Assembly (NCBI GenBank): GCA_037957365.1
Contig: JARHVA010000021.1
Span: 3,864,001-3,928,000 of the forward strand
Direction of reading: 5' to 3'
DNA length: 64,000 bases
DNA from: Torreya grandis
Taxonomy: Eukaryota > Streptophyta > Pinopsida > Cupressales > Taxaceae
Shown: piece by piece, positions 25,676 through 37,469 of the stretch
How positions within the stretch are numbered: the stretch's first letter is position 1
Layout of the letters: every line of letters starts with the position of its first letter
Position numbers and translations under genes: made by a program
The notes under the pieces: generated by a model
The model's database searches: none
What the model was told of the DNA's origin: nothing
The model's input: the letters and a program-made list of their open reading frames with translations, nothing else

Positions 25676-26511
25676 CCTTTTAGTTATTATAGAAACTGTT
25701 ATAGTCATTTGAAAGTAAATTTTATTATTAAAATATAAACACTGGTGAAATACATGCTATAGATTCTATAATTTTCCCTATTAGATAATATTAATTATTT
25801 ATTTATTTATTTATTTTTTTAGCACTACTTTTGTTTTCTAGTTTATTTAAGATAAAATACTATAGCTTGATAGGACTTTGATCATCCAAATTACTGAGGT
25901 AAAGTACCTCTTATTTTAATTGTTCTTCATGTTTTTCTTGTCACCTAAAATGAATATTATGCATTAAAGGATCATTGTATTCATTTAAATACAATATTTG
26001 GTTAGAGAAGGGATAGATATTCTTGAGTTACTTCCAACAAGTAACGTCAAACATATAAATATTCTCTTAAGCACAACATGTTGGGTTTGTTAGTTCTTTG
26101 AGACCAAAAAATACAACATGAAATCTATGAGAGTATATCCTCAGGCCTCAAATTTATCTAAAGTAAATTGTCTGATATTATAATTGTTCTTTACACTATT
26201 ATATTGTTTCTTTTGCATTATATGAAATAACTATTATGCGTTTTTAGATCTTTTTTGCTCACTAGAATGGTGCTATTTGTGTGAAACATGAATACCAAAT
26301 CTCGCATACCTTATGAAGGTTATTGTCACTAGTTGTATTGCCTTTGTGGGTTTACAAATCCAATTTGGCCTTATTAGAATTATAAGTATCTTAATTTTGG
26401 ATTCTCACCCAGATAGTATATATGATTTTGGTAAGATCTATGAACTTGTATAGCCAACCTTATGTCTATCGTATGGATTCTATCGTCAAGAAATGAAATA
26501 AAATGGATTTT
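25676..26511. other. No gene seen
   Basis: AT-rich DNA between the membrane-protein ORF and the CA microsatellite. I see no coding or structural signal. Confidence 0.55.
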
Positions 26512-26535
26512 CACACACACACACACACATACACA

Positions 26536-26569
<34 letters not shown>

Positions 26570-26572
26570 TGT

Positions 26573-26634
<62 letters not shown>

Positions 26635-26635
26635 A
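26512..26635. repeat. (CA)n microsatellite, about 120 bp
   Basis: Nearly pure CA repeats interrupted by a few CATA units and one CATGTG. The long His/Thr or Val/Cys frames across it are artefacts. Confidence 0.95.
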
Positions 26636-26774
26636 TTATATAGTGGGCCATCTTCTACCCCAAAAGAGTGGATGAAGTGCAATCAAATCCCTTATCATGT
26701 GGATGTGTGTATGCTCATGTAGGTGTGATAAAGGGAAATGTTTTGTATAGGAAAAAATTGCTCTGAAGGGTGGG

Positions 26775-27285
26775 TGTGTGTACTATAAGTGAAAAATTCA
26801 AATTAAGTGAGGGTATCACTTAATAAACTCTCCAATATTCACATCCTGAAAGTAGAGAAATCTTCTCTCAATTTATGGCTAATTCTAGCAAGATAATACT
26901 TTAATCATGAGGAAATTGATGAGTTCTAGCAAATACTCAAAGAAGGATCAGTCCAAAAGTTGAGGAGTACTATGCTAATGTGAAGTAAGAAGAAAATTCC
27001 ATTTCAAATTCCCTACATAATATGACAACATTGGTAAGATTGACATAAATCATAGAGATAAGGATGATCTTTTAGTTTATGCAACATATTTCTAAAACAA
27101 GTATTCCAAAATTGATAAAAGTAAGCCATCAACTTGGGTTGGAAAGGCCCAATTTCTTATAGAAAAAGGTGACCATGAACAAGCATATTGTGTATTCAAG
27201 ATTGTGCTAGATGGATAACTTGATAATTTTCCTACACTTCTTGGTCAAACATGTGTATAATTCAGTCTTGGATGATGTACTAAAT
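26775..27285 (+). pseudogene. CTR9: CTR9 (PAF1 complex TPR subunit) pseudogene, N-terminal part
   Basis: With several frame changes and stops, the plus strand reads through the start of plant CTR9 (VIP6/ELF8 in Arabidopsis), in order: VRVSLNKL, ILKVEKSSLNLWLILAR, EEIDEF*QILKEGSV, EEYYANVK, KIDINHRDKD, NKYSKIDKSKPSTWVGKAQF, LIEKGDHEQAY, FKIVLDG*LDNFPTLLGQ. CTR9 is a TPR scaffold of the nuclear PAF1 complex, acting in Pol II elongation and histone modification. About 170 codons follow one another with no intron, which suggests a retrocopy. The match stops where the copia 5' LTR begins and resumes beyond its 3' LTR. Stops often replace expected Gln, Arg or Tyr. It is certainly non-functional. 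Confidence 0.8.
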
Positions 27286-27755
27286 CATTGGAGTATAAGA
27301 TCGACCCCACTAATATTGATTATGTTGGTGGAATGATAAATTATTTTATTGGAATGTTAGTTGGTGATAAAGTATGTTATTAGAATGTTAGTGGGTGATA
27401 AAGTATGTTAGTGGAAGGTGAGTGGAGTGATAAAGTATGTTGGTGGAATTTGAGTGGAGTGATAAAATATGTTAGTGGATGATAAATTATGTAAGTGGAA
27501 TATGATTGTACTGATAAAATATGTTTGTGGGATGTGAGTGGAGTCTTGTGGATGGAGCAAGGATAGTTATAGTTGAGAAATTTTTCTATAAATTTGTAAT
27601 CATACTCACTTGTAATAAAAAGAATTTTTTTTTACTGAAGTACTTGAGGATTTTAATAGAAAGTTTATTCTAATTAAGATTTTGTTTGTTTATTATTCCT
27701 TTTATTAAAAAATATAGTTTCTTGTTTCATTTACCTTAGCACACACACTCAAATT
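27286..27755 (+). repeat. copia 5' LTR
   Basis: Matches the 3' LTR in order and content: repeated GATAAA.TATGTTAGTGGA units, GGGATGTGAGTGG, then ATAAATTT..AATCAT and CTTAGCACA..CTCAA near the end. The GATAAAGTATGTTAGTGG unit recurs six to eight times within each LTR. Confidence 0.8.
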
Positions 27756-27804
27756 ATTCTAAAACAAACCTAACTAATCCTCAAATTCCTTAATTTACTA
27801 ATAA

Positions 27805-28710
27805 AAACTATGAGTATTGGTCAATCACAATGAAGTCTTTGTTTAGTTCTCAAGATATATGGGAGCTTGTGGATAATGGCTTCTCTAAACTTGTTAATGT
27901 AACATCATACAATGTGTTATCTTAGGTAGAGAATGATTTTCTCAAGTATAATAGAAAAAAGGATCTAGAGGATCTCTTCTACATATTTCAGGCAATTCAT
28001 GAAAGAGTCTCCCAAAGGTTGTAGTCAGAACAAAATTAAATCAAGTATGAGACATCCCCTAGACTGCATATCAAAGTATGGCTAGATAAAAATTATAAAG
28101 TTACAAATGTTAATAAGAGATTTTGAGACTATGCATATGAAGGATTATAAACTTATAGATTATTTTTTTACTCAAGTTATTGATTTAATATAATAAAATT
28201 GGGTCTCATGGTGATACTCTTGAGGACAAGAGAATAATAGAGAAACTTTTGAGGATCCCACCCATAAGAAAATTTGAGTTTATTAATGTGGCTATAGTAG
28301 AGACAAAAGACCTTTCACAGTTTCTATAAATGAGTTTTATGCATCTCTAATTTCTCATGAGCATAGGATAATTCACTCTTCTAATTAGTCTTTAAAGAAT
28401 GATTTCAAGTCAAAATTTTCTATTAGTCATGGTAGAGATAGAAGGAGATCTAACTTCAAAGGTAGAGGAAGAAACTCATCAAGAGGTGGAAGAACTAGTC
28501 CAACATATTCAATTGGTAGAAACACTAACCAAAATCCAAGTCAAAATCAATATCATGCCCAAAGGTATGACAAGTCTCAAGTTCATTGTCATTAATACAA
28601 AAAATTATGGTTATTATGTATATGAGTGTATAATAAGACAATTTAGTTCCAATAAGCAAAGTAAAAACTTTTCTAGAGAAAATCAAAATTAGGGTTTTAT
28701 GTTTTTGGCA
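27805..28710 (+). pseudogene. copia gag remnant
   Basis: It begins NYEYWSITMKSLFSSQDIWELVDNGF, the typical gag start of plant copia elements (family form N-Y-x-x-W...M-K-x-L...Q-D-L-W-D-L-V). A stop-ridden frame follows to a CCHC region near 28.56-28.64 kb in which only scattered Cys/His positions remain. Stops are mostly TAG and TAA. Confidence 0.7.
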
Positions 28711-30650
28711 TGTAATGTTGCTTAGGAGGGTCCAAATTATGTTTGGTTTCTAGATTTAGGTTGTTGTAATCACATGACATTAAATTTTTTTTCCAATATG
28801 GATAAGTTAATAAAATCATATATTACTTTAAAAAATGATAAAAGTGTCAATCACAGGAAAAGGGAATGCCAATATTATAAATAAGCAAAGGGGGGATCTT
28901 ATTCTAGAGGTTTACTATTTTCCTAGTTTAAAGCATAGTTTTATGAGTACTGATCATATTTTTCAAAAGGGGTATAGATTATTTAAAAATAATAATGAAT
29001 GTGTAATTGTGGACTAATTTCCAAGAAGTCATCTAAAAGCCAAATCCCAAATGACCAACAACAAAAAATTTCCTTTGAGGGTGAAACTAAATTTAAGGGC
29101 ATAATTTTCTAAAACTCACCCCACAATAATTCTTTTACTATCCCCAAATTTAGTCCAACAAGATATAGCTCAACATGAATCTTCTTAGTCAAAAATCAAA
29201 GATGAGAATTGGCTTTGGCATTTGCGATTTGGACACTTAAATTTAAGAGGTCTGAATTTGATACACAATAAAAATATTATTAAATGTATGCCACTGATAG
29301 AAAAACTAAATGGAGTATGTGAAGGGTGAAACTTGGAAAAGTAACATAGAGAGTCATTTCTAATTTTCAAGTCACTTATAACAAAGACACCATTAGATAT
29401 TGTTGACTCTGATTTGTGCGGAAATTGTATATACATTAAATTAGTGGATTCTTTAATTTTTTACATTCATTAAGGACTACACTATAAATAAATGGGTATA
29501 TTTTTAAAAGCATAAGTCTGATGCTTTTGATATTTGCTACCAATTCAAAGCACTAGTTGAGAAGGAAAGCGAGCTCAATATTAAATTCATTGTCAGAATA
29601 AATCTCATGCCCAGAGGAATGATAAGTCTCAATTTCATTGTCATTATTATAAAAAAGTATGGTCATTATGTATATGAGTGTATAATAAGATAATTTAGTT
29701 CTAATAAGCAAAGTGAAAACTTTTTTAGAGAAAATTAGAATTAGGGTTTTATGTTTTTGGCATGTAATGTTGCTCAAGAGGGTCCAAATTATGTTTGGTT
29801 TCTAGATTTAGGTTGTTTTAATCACATGACATGCAATTTATATTTTTTTTCCAATTTGGATAAGTTAATAAAATCAGATATTACTTTAAAAAATGATAAT
29901 AGTGTGAATCACAGGAAAAGGGACTGCCAATATTATAAATAAGCAAGGGGGGAGCTTATTCTAGAGGTTTACTATTTTCTTAGTTTAAAGCATAATTTTA
30001 TGAGTACTGGTCAGCTTGTTCAAAACAGGAATAGATTATTTAAAAAAATAATGAATGTGTAATTTTGGACCAATTTCCAAGAAGTCATCTAATAGCCAAA
30101 TCCCAAATGACCAACAACAAAAAATTTACTTTTAGGGTGAAACTAAATTTAAGGGCATAATTTTCTAAATCTCACCCCCCCCCCCCCCAATAATTCCTTT
30201 AGTAGCCCCAAATTTAGTCCAACAAGATATAGCTCAATAGGGAGCTTCCTAGTCAAAAATCAAAGATGAGAATTGGCTTTGACATTTGTGATTTGGACAC
30301 TTAAATTTAAGAGGTCAAATTTTGCTACATAATAAAAATATTATTAAATGTATGCCACTGATAGAAAAACTAAATGGAGTATGTGAAGGGTGCAATTTGG
30401 GAAAGCAACACAAAGAGTCATTTCCAATTTGCAAGTCAGTTATAGCAAAGGCACCATTGGATATTGTTGACTCTGATATGTGTAGAAACTCTATAGACAT
30501 TAAACTAGTATATTCTTTAATTTTTTACATTGATTAAGGACTACACTATAAAGACATGGGTGTATTTTTAAAACTATAGGCCTGATGCTTTTGAGATTTT
30601 TTGCCAATTCAAAGCACTAGTTGAGAAGGAAATTAGGCTCAATATTAAAT
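28548..30650 (+). repeat. 1.05-kb tandem duplication inside the copia element
   Basis: The block from the end of gag through protease to the integrase N-terminus occurs twice. ATGTATATGAGTGTATAATA is at 28616 and 29668, a period of 1052. Both copies carry the protease start (NYVWFLDLGC..NHMT in the second), the LW/RFGHLNLRGLN integrase region and GVCEGC/GVCEG*. The junction is at CTCAATATTAAATT (about 29575 and 30635). The second copy also has a run of 14 C near 30176. Confidence 0.85.
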
Positions 30651-32970
30651 TTTGGAGAATAGATAGATGTGAAAAACATATCTCAAATGTTTTTTCTAAA
30701 TAAAATCAAGGATCATGGATTCAACAAGCAATTGATAACCATGTATACACCTCAATAAAATGTTGTGGCAAAGAGAAAGAATAAAACAATCATGGACATG
30801 AATAGGAGTATGTTAAAGGCCAAAAAATTGCCAAATGCGTATTGGTTGAAGATTGTAAAATGTTCAATCTACACAATGAATATATGCCTAACCAAGAGTG
30901 TCAAGATCATGTTTCTGCAAGAAGCATGTAGTGGAAGAAAGAATACTTTTACTCATATGAGAGTGTTCATATGTGTTCCATATGCACATATCCCATATGA
31001 ATTGAGAAATAAATTGCATAACAAGAGAGAGAAATATATTTTTTTAGGATATAGTGAAGACACAGAAGCTTACAAATTGTAAAATCCAACAACCAGAAAG
31101 GTGATAATCAATAGAGATAGGTTTACCTCAATATGATAGTGAATAATTGACTCTAGTAGGTATTACCTATTTTATACCTCCTTTAATGCCCACTCAATCT
31201 CAATAGAGTTTTCTAAAACTGACATCTTCATCAAGTATAAGGACATTTTTCAATATTTAAGTAAGAACTCAATCAAATAAACAACAACAAATACCACAAG
31301 GTACAAATGAAGCAACACCCTCAACAACAGGGATTCTAGGTGCAAGACCATCAAGTCCAAATTCATTAGATAATACTATAATTGATATGTCAAACCCAAA
31401 ATAAGAAAGTCAAAGGAAAAAAACAAAAACACTGAGGAATATCTATGATCAAAATGAAGGTGAGCGTAATGTTGTTTTTTTTCTCTTTTTGCCTTGTTTT
31501 CACAATCAATTAATCTAAATAGTTTTGAATAAGAAATTAATGATGAAAATTGGGCACAAGCAATGTATGAAGAGATTGATTCTATAGATAATAATCAAAC
31601 ATTGGATTTAGTGAATCCTCTAAAAGAAAGATGTGTCATTAGAGTAAAGTGGGTCTATAATACCAAGTTTAATGCAAAAATAAATGTGAGAAAGCATAAA
31701 TAAATGATATTAAAAAATGGGTTTTCATAGAAACCTAAATTTGACTACAATTAAAATTTTTCTCTAGCAACCAATCTAGACACAGTAAGAACAATATTGA
31801 CAATAACAGCTCAGAACAAGTGGCTAGTATATCAGATGGATGTAAAATCTGAATTTTTAAATGGTTTCCTAGAAGAAAAAGAAGTATATGTGGATAAACC
31901 ACTTAGATATGAGGTATTTTTTCATAGGTAAGGTCTAAAAACTCAAGAAAGAACTCTATGGAATCAAGCAAGCTTCTTGAGCATGGTATTGTAGAATTTA
32001 TTCTTATATTTTACATAATGTATTTAGTAGGTGAAAAAATGATCCTACACTATATACAATGATTAATAAACAAGTTAAAATTATAATAAAATGTATGTAT
32101 GTTGATGATTTGATATTCACATGAGACTTACAAATTGATTTGTTTAAAGGATCCATGGAGAGAGAATTTGAGATGACCAATTTGGGTCACATGAATTATT
32201 TTATTAAGATTGAGGTGGATCAATTTAAAAATGCCATATTCATTTCTCAATCCAAATATGCTAAGGATATTATGAAAAGGTTTAATATGGTAAACAGTAA
32301 GTTAGTACCAACGTTAGTCATAATAGGTTTGAAATTAAGCAAGGAATACAAAGAATACAATGTTAATCCAATATTTTATAAAATAATCATTGTCGGTATG
32401 ATGTTCTTGACATCCACAGGGCCAAATATAATGTATAGTGTGAGCCTTATATCAAGGTTCATGAAAAATCTAAACTAATCACACTCAAAAATAGGAAAAA
32501 GAATATTGAGATATGTTGTAGGTACAAAATATTTTAGAATTTTACATTCACCTTATTAAGATTTTAAATTAGTTGGTTACACAAATAGTGATTGTGTAGG
32601 AAACATTAATGACAGGAAGAACACCTCTGATTATATTTCTGATTTTGGTTCAAGGGTAGTTTCATGGTCATCCAAGAAACAACCCATTTTTACTCTCTCA
32701 TTAAATGAATTATATAATGTAGTATCAATAAGAGCCACATGTCAAGAAATTTGGATCAGAACTATGTTGCTACATTTGAGGCATAAACAATAAGAAGTAA
32801 CAACTATTTTCTATGACAATAACCAAATAATTTAATTATCCAAAAATAAAATATTTCAAAAGAGGAGTAAACATATAGACACTAAATATCTTTTCATCAG
32901 ATAATTAGTCAATAATAGAGAGATCTACTTGGAGTTATACATATTTGAAGATCGATATACTTTACCAAGC
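29751..32970 (+). pseudogene. copia pol remnant (protease, integrase, RT, RNase H)
   Basis: Protease: FLDLGCFNHMT near 29.78 kb (family D-S-G-C-S-N-H-M-T). Integrase zinc region: RFGHLNLRG...CMPLIEKLNGVCEGC near 30.29-30.40 kb. Integrase core end: YTPQ*NVVAKRKNKT near 30.75 kb, where TAA replaces the second Gln of the family motif TPQQNGVAERKN. RT: KWVYNTKFNA...FS..TNLDTVRTI...YQMDVKSEFLNG near 31.65-31.87 kb, then YVDDL at about 32100. RNase H: HIDTKYLFIR near 32.87 kb. The reading frame is closed many times by stops and frameshifts, so no polyprotein can be made. Confidence 0.85.
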
Positions 32971-33040
32971 CATTAGGAAAAGAAAGCTTTGAGTATCTAA
33001 TAAATTCTTTGGGCATCACCAAGACATGAAGTCAAGTTTA

Positions 33041-33048
33041 AGGGGGAG
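33041..33048 (+). other. copia polypurine tract
   Basis: AGGGGGAG directly before the TGTTGGAT start of the 3' LTR, the plus-strand primer site by position. Confidence 0.7.
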
Positions 33049-33497
33049 TGTTGGATTATAATCTTAACCCCACCAACATTTATTATTTTAGTGGAATGAT
33101 AAAGTATTTTAGTAAAATGTTAGTGGGTGATAAATTATGTTAGTATAATGTTAGTGGGTCATAAATTATGTTATTTGACTGTGAGTGGAGTGATAAAGTA
33201 TGTTAGTTGAATTTTAATGGACGATAAATTATGTTATTGGAATATGAGTGAAATAATAAAATATGTTAGTGGGATGTGAGTGGTGTCTTTATGGTTGGAT
33301 CAAGGAATCTTTTAGTTGAGAATTTTTTGCATAAATTTACAATCATCCTTACTGGTAATAAGAATATAAATAAAACATTGAAGTGCCTGAGGATTTTATA
33401 GAACATTTATTCTACTTAAACTTTTGTGTGTTTATTATTTCTTATAAACAATAATATAGCTTATTATTTCATTTTCCTTAGCACATAAACTCAATGT
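33049..33497 (+). repeat. copia 3' LTR
   Basis: Starts TGTTGGATTATAATC and parallels the 5' LTR to ...CTTAGCACATAAACTCAA. The exact end is uncertain by about 4 bp (33493 if it ends TCA, 33497 if TAAAT is the target duplication). Confidence 0.8.
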
Positions 33498-33775
33498 TAA
33501 ATTTATATATAATTACTTCATGAATAATTAGATTTGTATAAAAATACTTTGTAAGTTAATTATGGGTGCCCTACATTCGTGAGACTTATTTTAGGCTTGT
33601 GTCGTTATAAATTTCCTCAACTCAAGAAAGGAAAACAAGTTTTTGAGTGCATTTTACAACTAGATTATAAAATTATTGAAGCATGGGGACTTGCAAGTTA
33701 ATTACAAATAATATATTCATGAAGGAATGGAAAAGATGTAGAAATCCTTTTAGATATACCCTTATTGTGCCATGG
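33498..33775 (+). pseudogene. CTR9: CTR9 pseudogene, continuation beyond the copia insertion
   Basis: Immediately after the copia 3' LTR the CTR9 homology resumes: LDLYKNTL*VNYGCP, then VRLILGLCRYKFPQLKKGKQ, VFECILQLD, and after a frame change EGMEKM*KSF*IYPYCAMA and LNHL. In plant CTR9 these blocks directly follow the FNRGRYSDS..LYK region where the left half stops, so the element sits within one TPR. TAA in NTL*V stands for the Gln of the family's ALQV. The homology fades near 33775 beside a GTAAGG donor-like site. About 80 more codons are readable without an intron. Confidence 0.8.
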
Positions 33776-35200
33776 CATTGAATCATTTAGAACACTTGGG
33801 TCCTTTTTATTCTTTGATTGTGCATGTAAGGAAGTAATTTTAGAGTACTGATTTCTTTACTAAATTTTTGTATTTTCCCATAAATATGTCCAAAATTATC
33901 TTATTTCTCTAGGCCTACATATTAGTTTTAAATATCCAACTCCCCATTATATTTATAAGTAAGGAAACAAGGTTCCATCTCAATAAATTAGATGTTTAAT
34001 TCCATACTATTTTTATTCTATAATTTAAACTTAGTTCATATCAAATCCTATATCATTTTATTTATATCTTTAAGAATCAATATCTCATAAATACTCTTGT
34101 AATCTCTCTTTATTATAGGCACATGTGGGTCTCTCTATCTTTCTTTATTGATGGTGGATAATCTTGTTGGATTGATGACACCATCTATGATAATGTGGAT
34201 GTCCTTTCTATCTCACTTGTATTTAACTTTCGTCTCAACTAATTTGAAGATAAAATTTCCATTAGATATTTTCATGTGATGTAAAGGGGACTTTTGGTAT
34301 CAATTCAGCTAGAAAATTTGACCTTATAGGGTAACTATTATCAATTATCCTCCTTGGTCTTTTACTGGGGTTTCAAGTACTATTGACCAAAAAATGAAGC
34401 CCCAAATGCTCCTAAAAAATAACTTGTTTTTAAAAGTAATTAAACTCCAAACATCTCCTACACAAAATGATTAGCTACCAAATCATTAATGTCAATATGT
34501 CTATCCTCATGGAATTGATGTAAGCACTTATATAATGAAGCAACCCTGATATCCTTTGGTATATGGAGGGGATGTTGCTCATGTCTCAGGAAACTTTACA
34601 TCATGTGATTTGAGGTATCCAAATGAAACCTTTGCAAATTTTGAACAATATATGATGTTATTTTTATACATGTGTATTCAAAATCTTAATATGTATTGTT
34701 ATAAGTTTTTTAGGGGTTGTGCTTTGATCATCATCAAAGCCATCAGTTATATGTGTTTTCTAAATGCAATTGAAGAAAAATCATAGGTAATTGGTTTATG
34801 TAGTTAATTAAAAATGGTAATAATGTATAGTTCTTTATCATTTGGCATAAAACCATATCTAATGTTGTTTCTACTATCTAGTGGTTTTAAGATTTGGGTT
34901 TTCTCTACTTCCATATAACCTACAGATATAAATATTTTTTTATGTCCATCTAGGGTGAACTTATCTAGATATTTTATTTGGTCACATTTTCAATAAGATG
35001 CTCACTTTAGATAAACCCTAAAAAGGTATTAATTTAGTTAAATATTTGAGTCACATTGAGTTTTTTAAAGGGGAAAGCTGGTAGGGCAGCCTTTGTTTAT
35101 GCATTAAATTTTTTTTATAAACAACTATAGTAAATAATTTATACATTAGATCTTAGATAGCTTGTAAAACTAACTTTCCATGTGTAATTTCCTGTGACCT
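33776..35200. other. No gene seen
   Basis: AT-rich DNA. An open frame at 34556-34786 (GDVAHVSGNFTSCDLRYP) is not recognised. I see no NB-ARC or TIR motifs here that would extend the LRR fragment upstream. Confidence 0.45.
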
Positions 35201-35204
35201 TGAT

Positions 35205-35838
35205 TGGGTCTGTATATCTTACTAGATTGGTTAAATATCTAGAGTTATGGAATTCCATACATGTTCTACAGTTGAGTGGTTTTTCAAGTTTCATTGGACT
35301 GCCTAAAGGATTATCTACATCTCTTCATTGAAAATTTTATAATTTATTAAATGTACCACCTTGAAGGAACTTCTTCAAGGCTTCAGTCAACTTAATCATA
35401 TGTATCACCTCAACTTAAGAGGCTATACAAAGCTCAATGTACTATCAAAATGTTTTAGTGAATTATGTTCTCTAATAAGCCTATATTTGAAAAATTATGT
35501 TAAATTGGTAAGTCTTCCAACTATATTTTGGAAACTTAAGTCTCTTTTTCATCTTCAGTTGAGAGGTTGTTTAGAGCTCATTATATTGCATAGAAACTTT
35601 GGTGACTTGTCTTCTTCGGAAGATCTTGATTATACCAATTTTAAAAAATTGGTGAGTCTTTTAGCCAAATTTGGGAAATAGAAATATTTATCTCATTTCC
35701 ACTTAAGAGGTTGTTCAAATGCCATTAAATTACCTCTAAGTTTTGACAACTTGACTTCTTCGAAAGCACTTCATTTTTTAGATTGTGTTAACTTGAAAAA
35801 CCTTCCCAATAATTTTTATCCATTCTATGTTAAGGTTT
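35205..35838 (+). pseudogene. LRR fragment of a plant resistance (NBS-LRR type) gene
   Basis: Successive ~24-residue leucine-rich repeats of the plant NBS-LRR kind. They read VKYLELWNSIHVLQLSGFSS, then (after a frame change) LKELLQGFSQLNHMYHLNLR, LNVLSKCFSELCSLISLYL, LVSLPTIFWKLKSLFHLQLR, SLLAKFGK*, LSHFHLRGC, LPLSFDNLTSSKALHFLDCV and LKNLPNNF. The 'L.L.GC..L..LP..F..L..L' pattern is that of TIR-NBS-LRR proteins, common in conifers. The longest open stretch is 35361-35681 (106 codons). No NB-ARC or TIR domain is present, and there are stops on both sides. It is a fragment or a heavily decayed gene. Confidence 0.75.
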
Positions 35839-36039
35839 AACGATATTTAGGAACCCTTTTTTTCTCCTTTTCATATTAATAAAATTATTGTGGAGTCACT
35901 TGTGGGCACATTATTCCACTCAAATTATTTTCTTTAGTTTTTTTACAATAGTGATCACCAACTCATTATAGGACCATTCATGATACTTATCAATTGGTTA
36001 CACTAGAAGAATTTAGTTATTTTTTTATTCATTAAATTC

Positions 36040-36356
36040 ATAATGTCTCTATAGAGATGATAGCTGGGATTAAAGTTATATTGTCTCTAGAGAGATTAAA
36101 AAAAAATTGTCTTTTGAGAGAAAAATATTATTCTATATCATCTCTAGAGATACAAAAATGATATTGTCTCTCAAGAGACAAAATAAGTACTATTGTATAT
36201 CATCTTTGAAGAGAATATTTTGATATAATAATTATTGACATTCATTTTGAGACGAGATTTGAGATAATACAAAAAAAAATTGTCTTAATTTGAGACAATA
36301 CATAATATTTTCTTGTCTCAATTTGAGATAATTTGGTTAAGTATTGTCTCAAAACA
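36040..36356. repeat. Array of short palindromes of the TTGTCTCnnnnGAGACAA type
   Basis: About nine units in 310 bp, each an imperfect palindrome: TGTCTCTATAGAGATGA (36044), TTGTCTCTAGAGAGAT (36081), TTGTCTTTTGAGAGA (36108), CATCTCTAGAGATAC (36139), ATTGTCTCTCAAGAGACAA (36163), CATCTTTGAAGAGA (36201), TTTGAGACGAGATTTGAGAT (36246), TTGTCTTAATTTGAGACAA (36280) and CTTGTCTCAATTTGAGATAA (36312). The spacing is irregular, 20-50 bp. I know no element that explains it. Confidence 0.8.
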
Positions 36357-37469
36357 CCCCCACCTTGAAGTAGTCTTTCATGGAATAGTTAATATTGAAA
36401 CCCATGAAACATATCAAGTTACAAGCAATGAAAACATATTAGTATGTCCTCAAAATGTTCTTTTTAATTGATGGAATGAAATTGTAATAATATTAGTTAT
36501 ACTACTTTCCTTTGCTTTATTTAATAGGAATTTCAGATGGATTTCATGTCAACTATGAAGCAAAAATATAGCATGGAATACAATGTTTAGAGGAAGCAAT
36601 AGAAAGGAGAGTATCAGAGGTACTATGGGTATGAACGACCAATACAACCACAACAATTTTTTTTAGATGTTTGAATTGATTTCTATATAAACATATTTAT
36701 GTGTATTTATAATTACAATTTTGTTCCATTGAATATAAAACTTCTAAATAATTATTTCTAAGCCTATATTTTCTTTGTCTAATAATTTATTTTATTTTAT
36801 TTTTAACTTTGCATGTTGACTTATGAGATGTTGTTCTTATTATCTTCGAAAAAAATAAAAATCCAATGCAATGAATGTTTTTGAGATAAATGACAAGCTT
36901 AGAATGTAAATAAGGCAAATTTATAGTGTTACTATGCTTCATCAAAATATTCAATATTAGTATTTTTTTTAACATGTTTTTAATTATTATTTTTTTGTAA
37001 GGTTGACCAAGATTTTTTTTCAAAAGGTGTGTGCATATATGTATGTATGTATATAATTTAGGGAGCTAACATATATATTTACCAAGTTTCTTTGTCATTT
37101 TAAATAGATAATAGTTTGGAAAATTTGAGATCAATCAAATGAAATCATACTATGATTTTTTTTGCAATTATCTTTTTTGATTGAAACAATATTTTTTATC
37201 ATGTAATATAAAATGAAATATTGATTTCAATAGTTTGAGTAATATTTATCTTTATTAGATGTATTTTACTAATATGTTGTATCAAATATAATTAAATATT
37301 TTCAAGCATCCTCTCTTCTATAAATTTTTTTGAAGTAATTATACAAAAAAATATTTTACAAAAAACTAAGTGTATCATAGGTATTTGGTATCATTTTTAT
37401 CTATTGGAGCATAATTTAATGCTTAAAAAAATTCAAGTAACTTTATACAACTTCTTGCTTGTTATTTGA
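36357..37469. other. No gene seen
   Basis: AT-rich DNA up to the gypsy LTR. A short stretch near 36.53-36.66 kb (CAGATGGATTTCATGTC onward) has higher complexity but no recognisable frame. Confidence 0.5.

Larger units (their letters stand above)
27286..33497 (+). mobile_element. Ty1/copia LTR retrotransposon, decayed, inserted in a CTR9 pseudogene
   Basis: Two similar LTRs of about 450-470 bp flank gag, protease, integrase, reverse transcriptase and RNase H remnants in copia order. A polypurine tract AGGGGGAG lies directly before the 3' LTR. TAAAT occurs immediately left of the element (27281-27285) and just right of it (33498-33502) and may be the 5-bp target duplication, although LTR ends are worn and the 5' LTR starts CATTGGAG in place of TGTTGGAT. 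No clean tRNA-Met primer site is visible after the 5' LTR. The host sequence on both sides is the same CTR9 pseudogene, which fixes the insertion independently. Confidence 0.85.

Noticed and set aside
26380..26722. ORFs of 86-100 codons made of His/Thr or Val/Cys
   Set aside because: Translation of the CA microsatellite.
27286..27305. Reading SLEYK at the copia 5' LTR start as a continuation of CTR9
   Set aside because: The same bases align to the first 20 bp of the 3' LTR, and the equivalent CTR9 residues (LDLYK) are found to the right of the element, so the left reading is probably chance.
36040..36356. CRISPR-like appearance of the palindrome array
   Set aside because: Units vary in sequence and spacing and there are no unique spacers; the surrounding DNA is eukaryotic.
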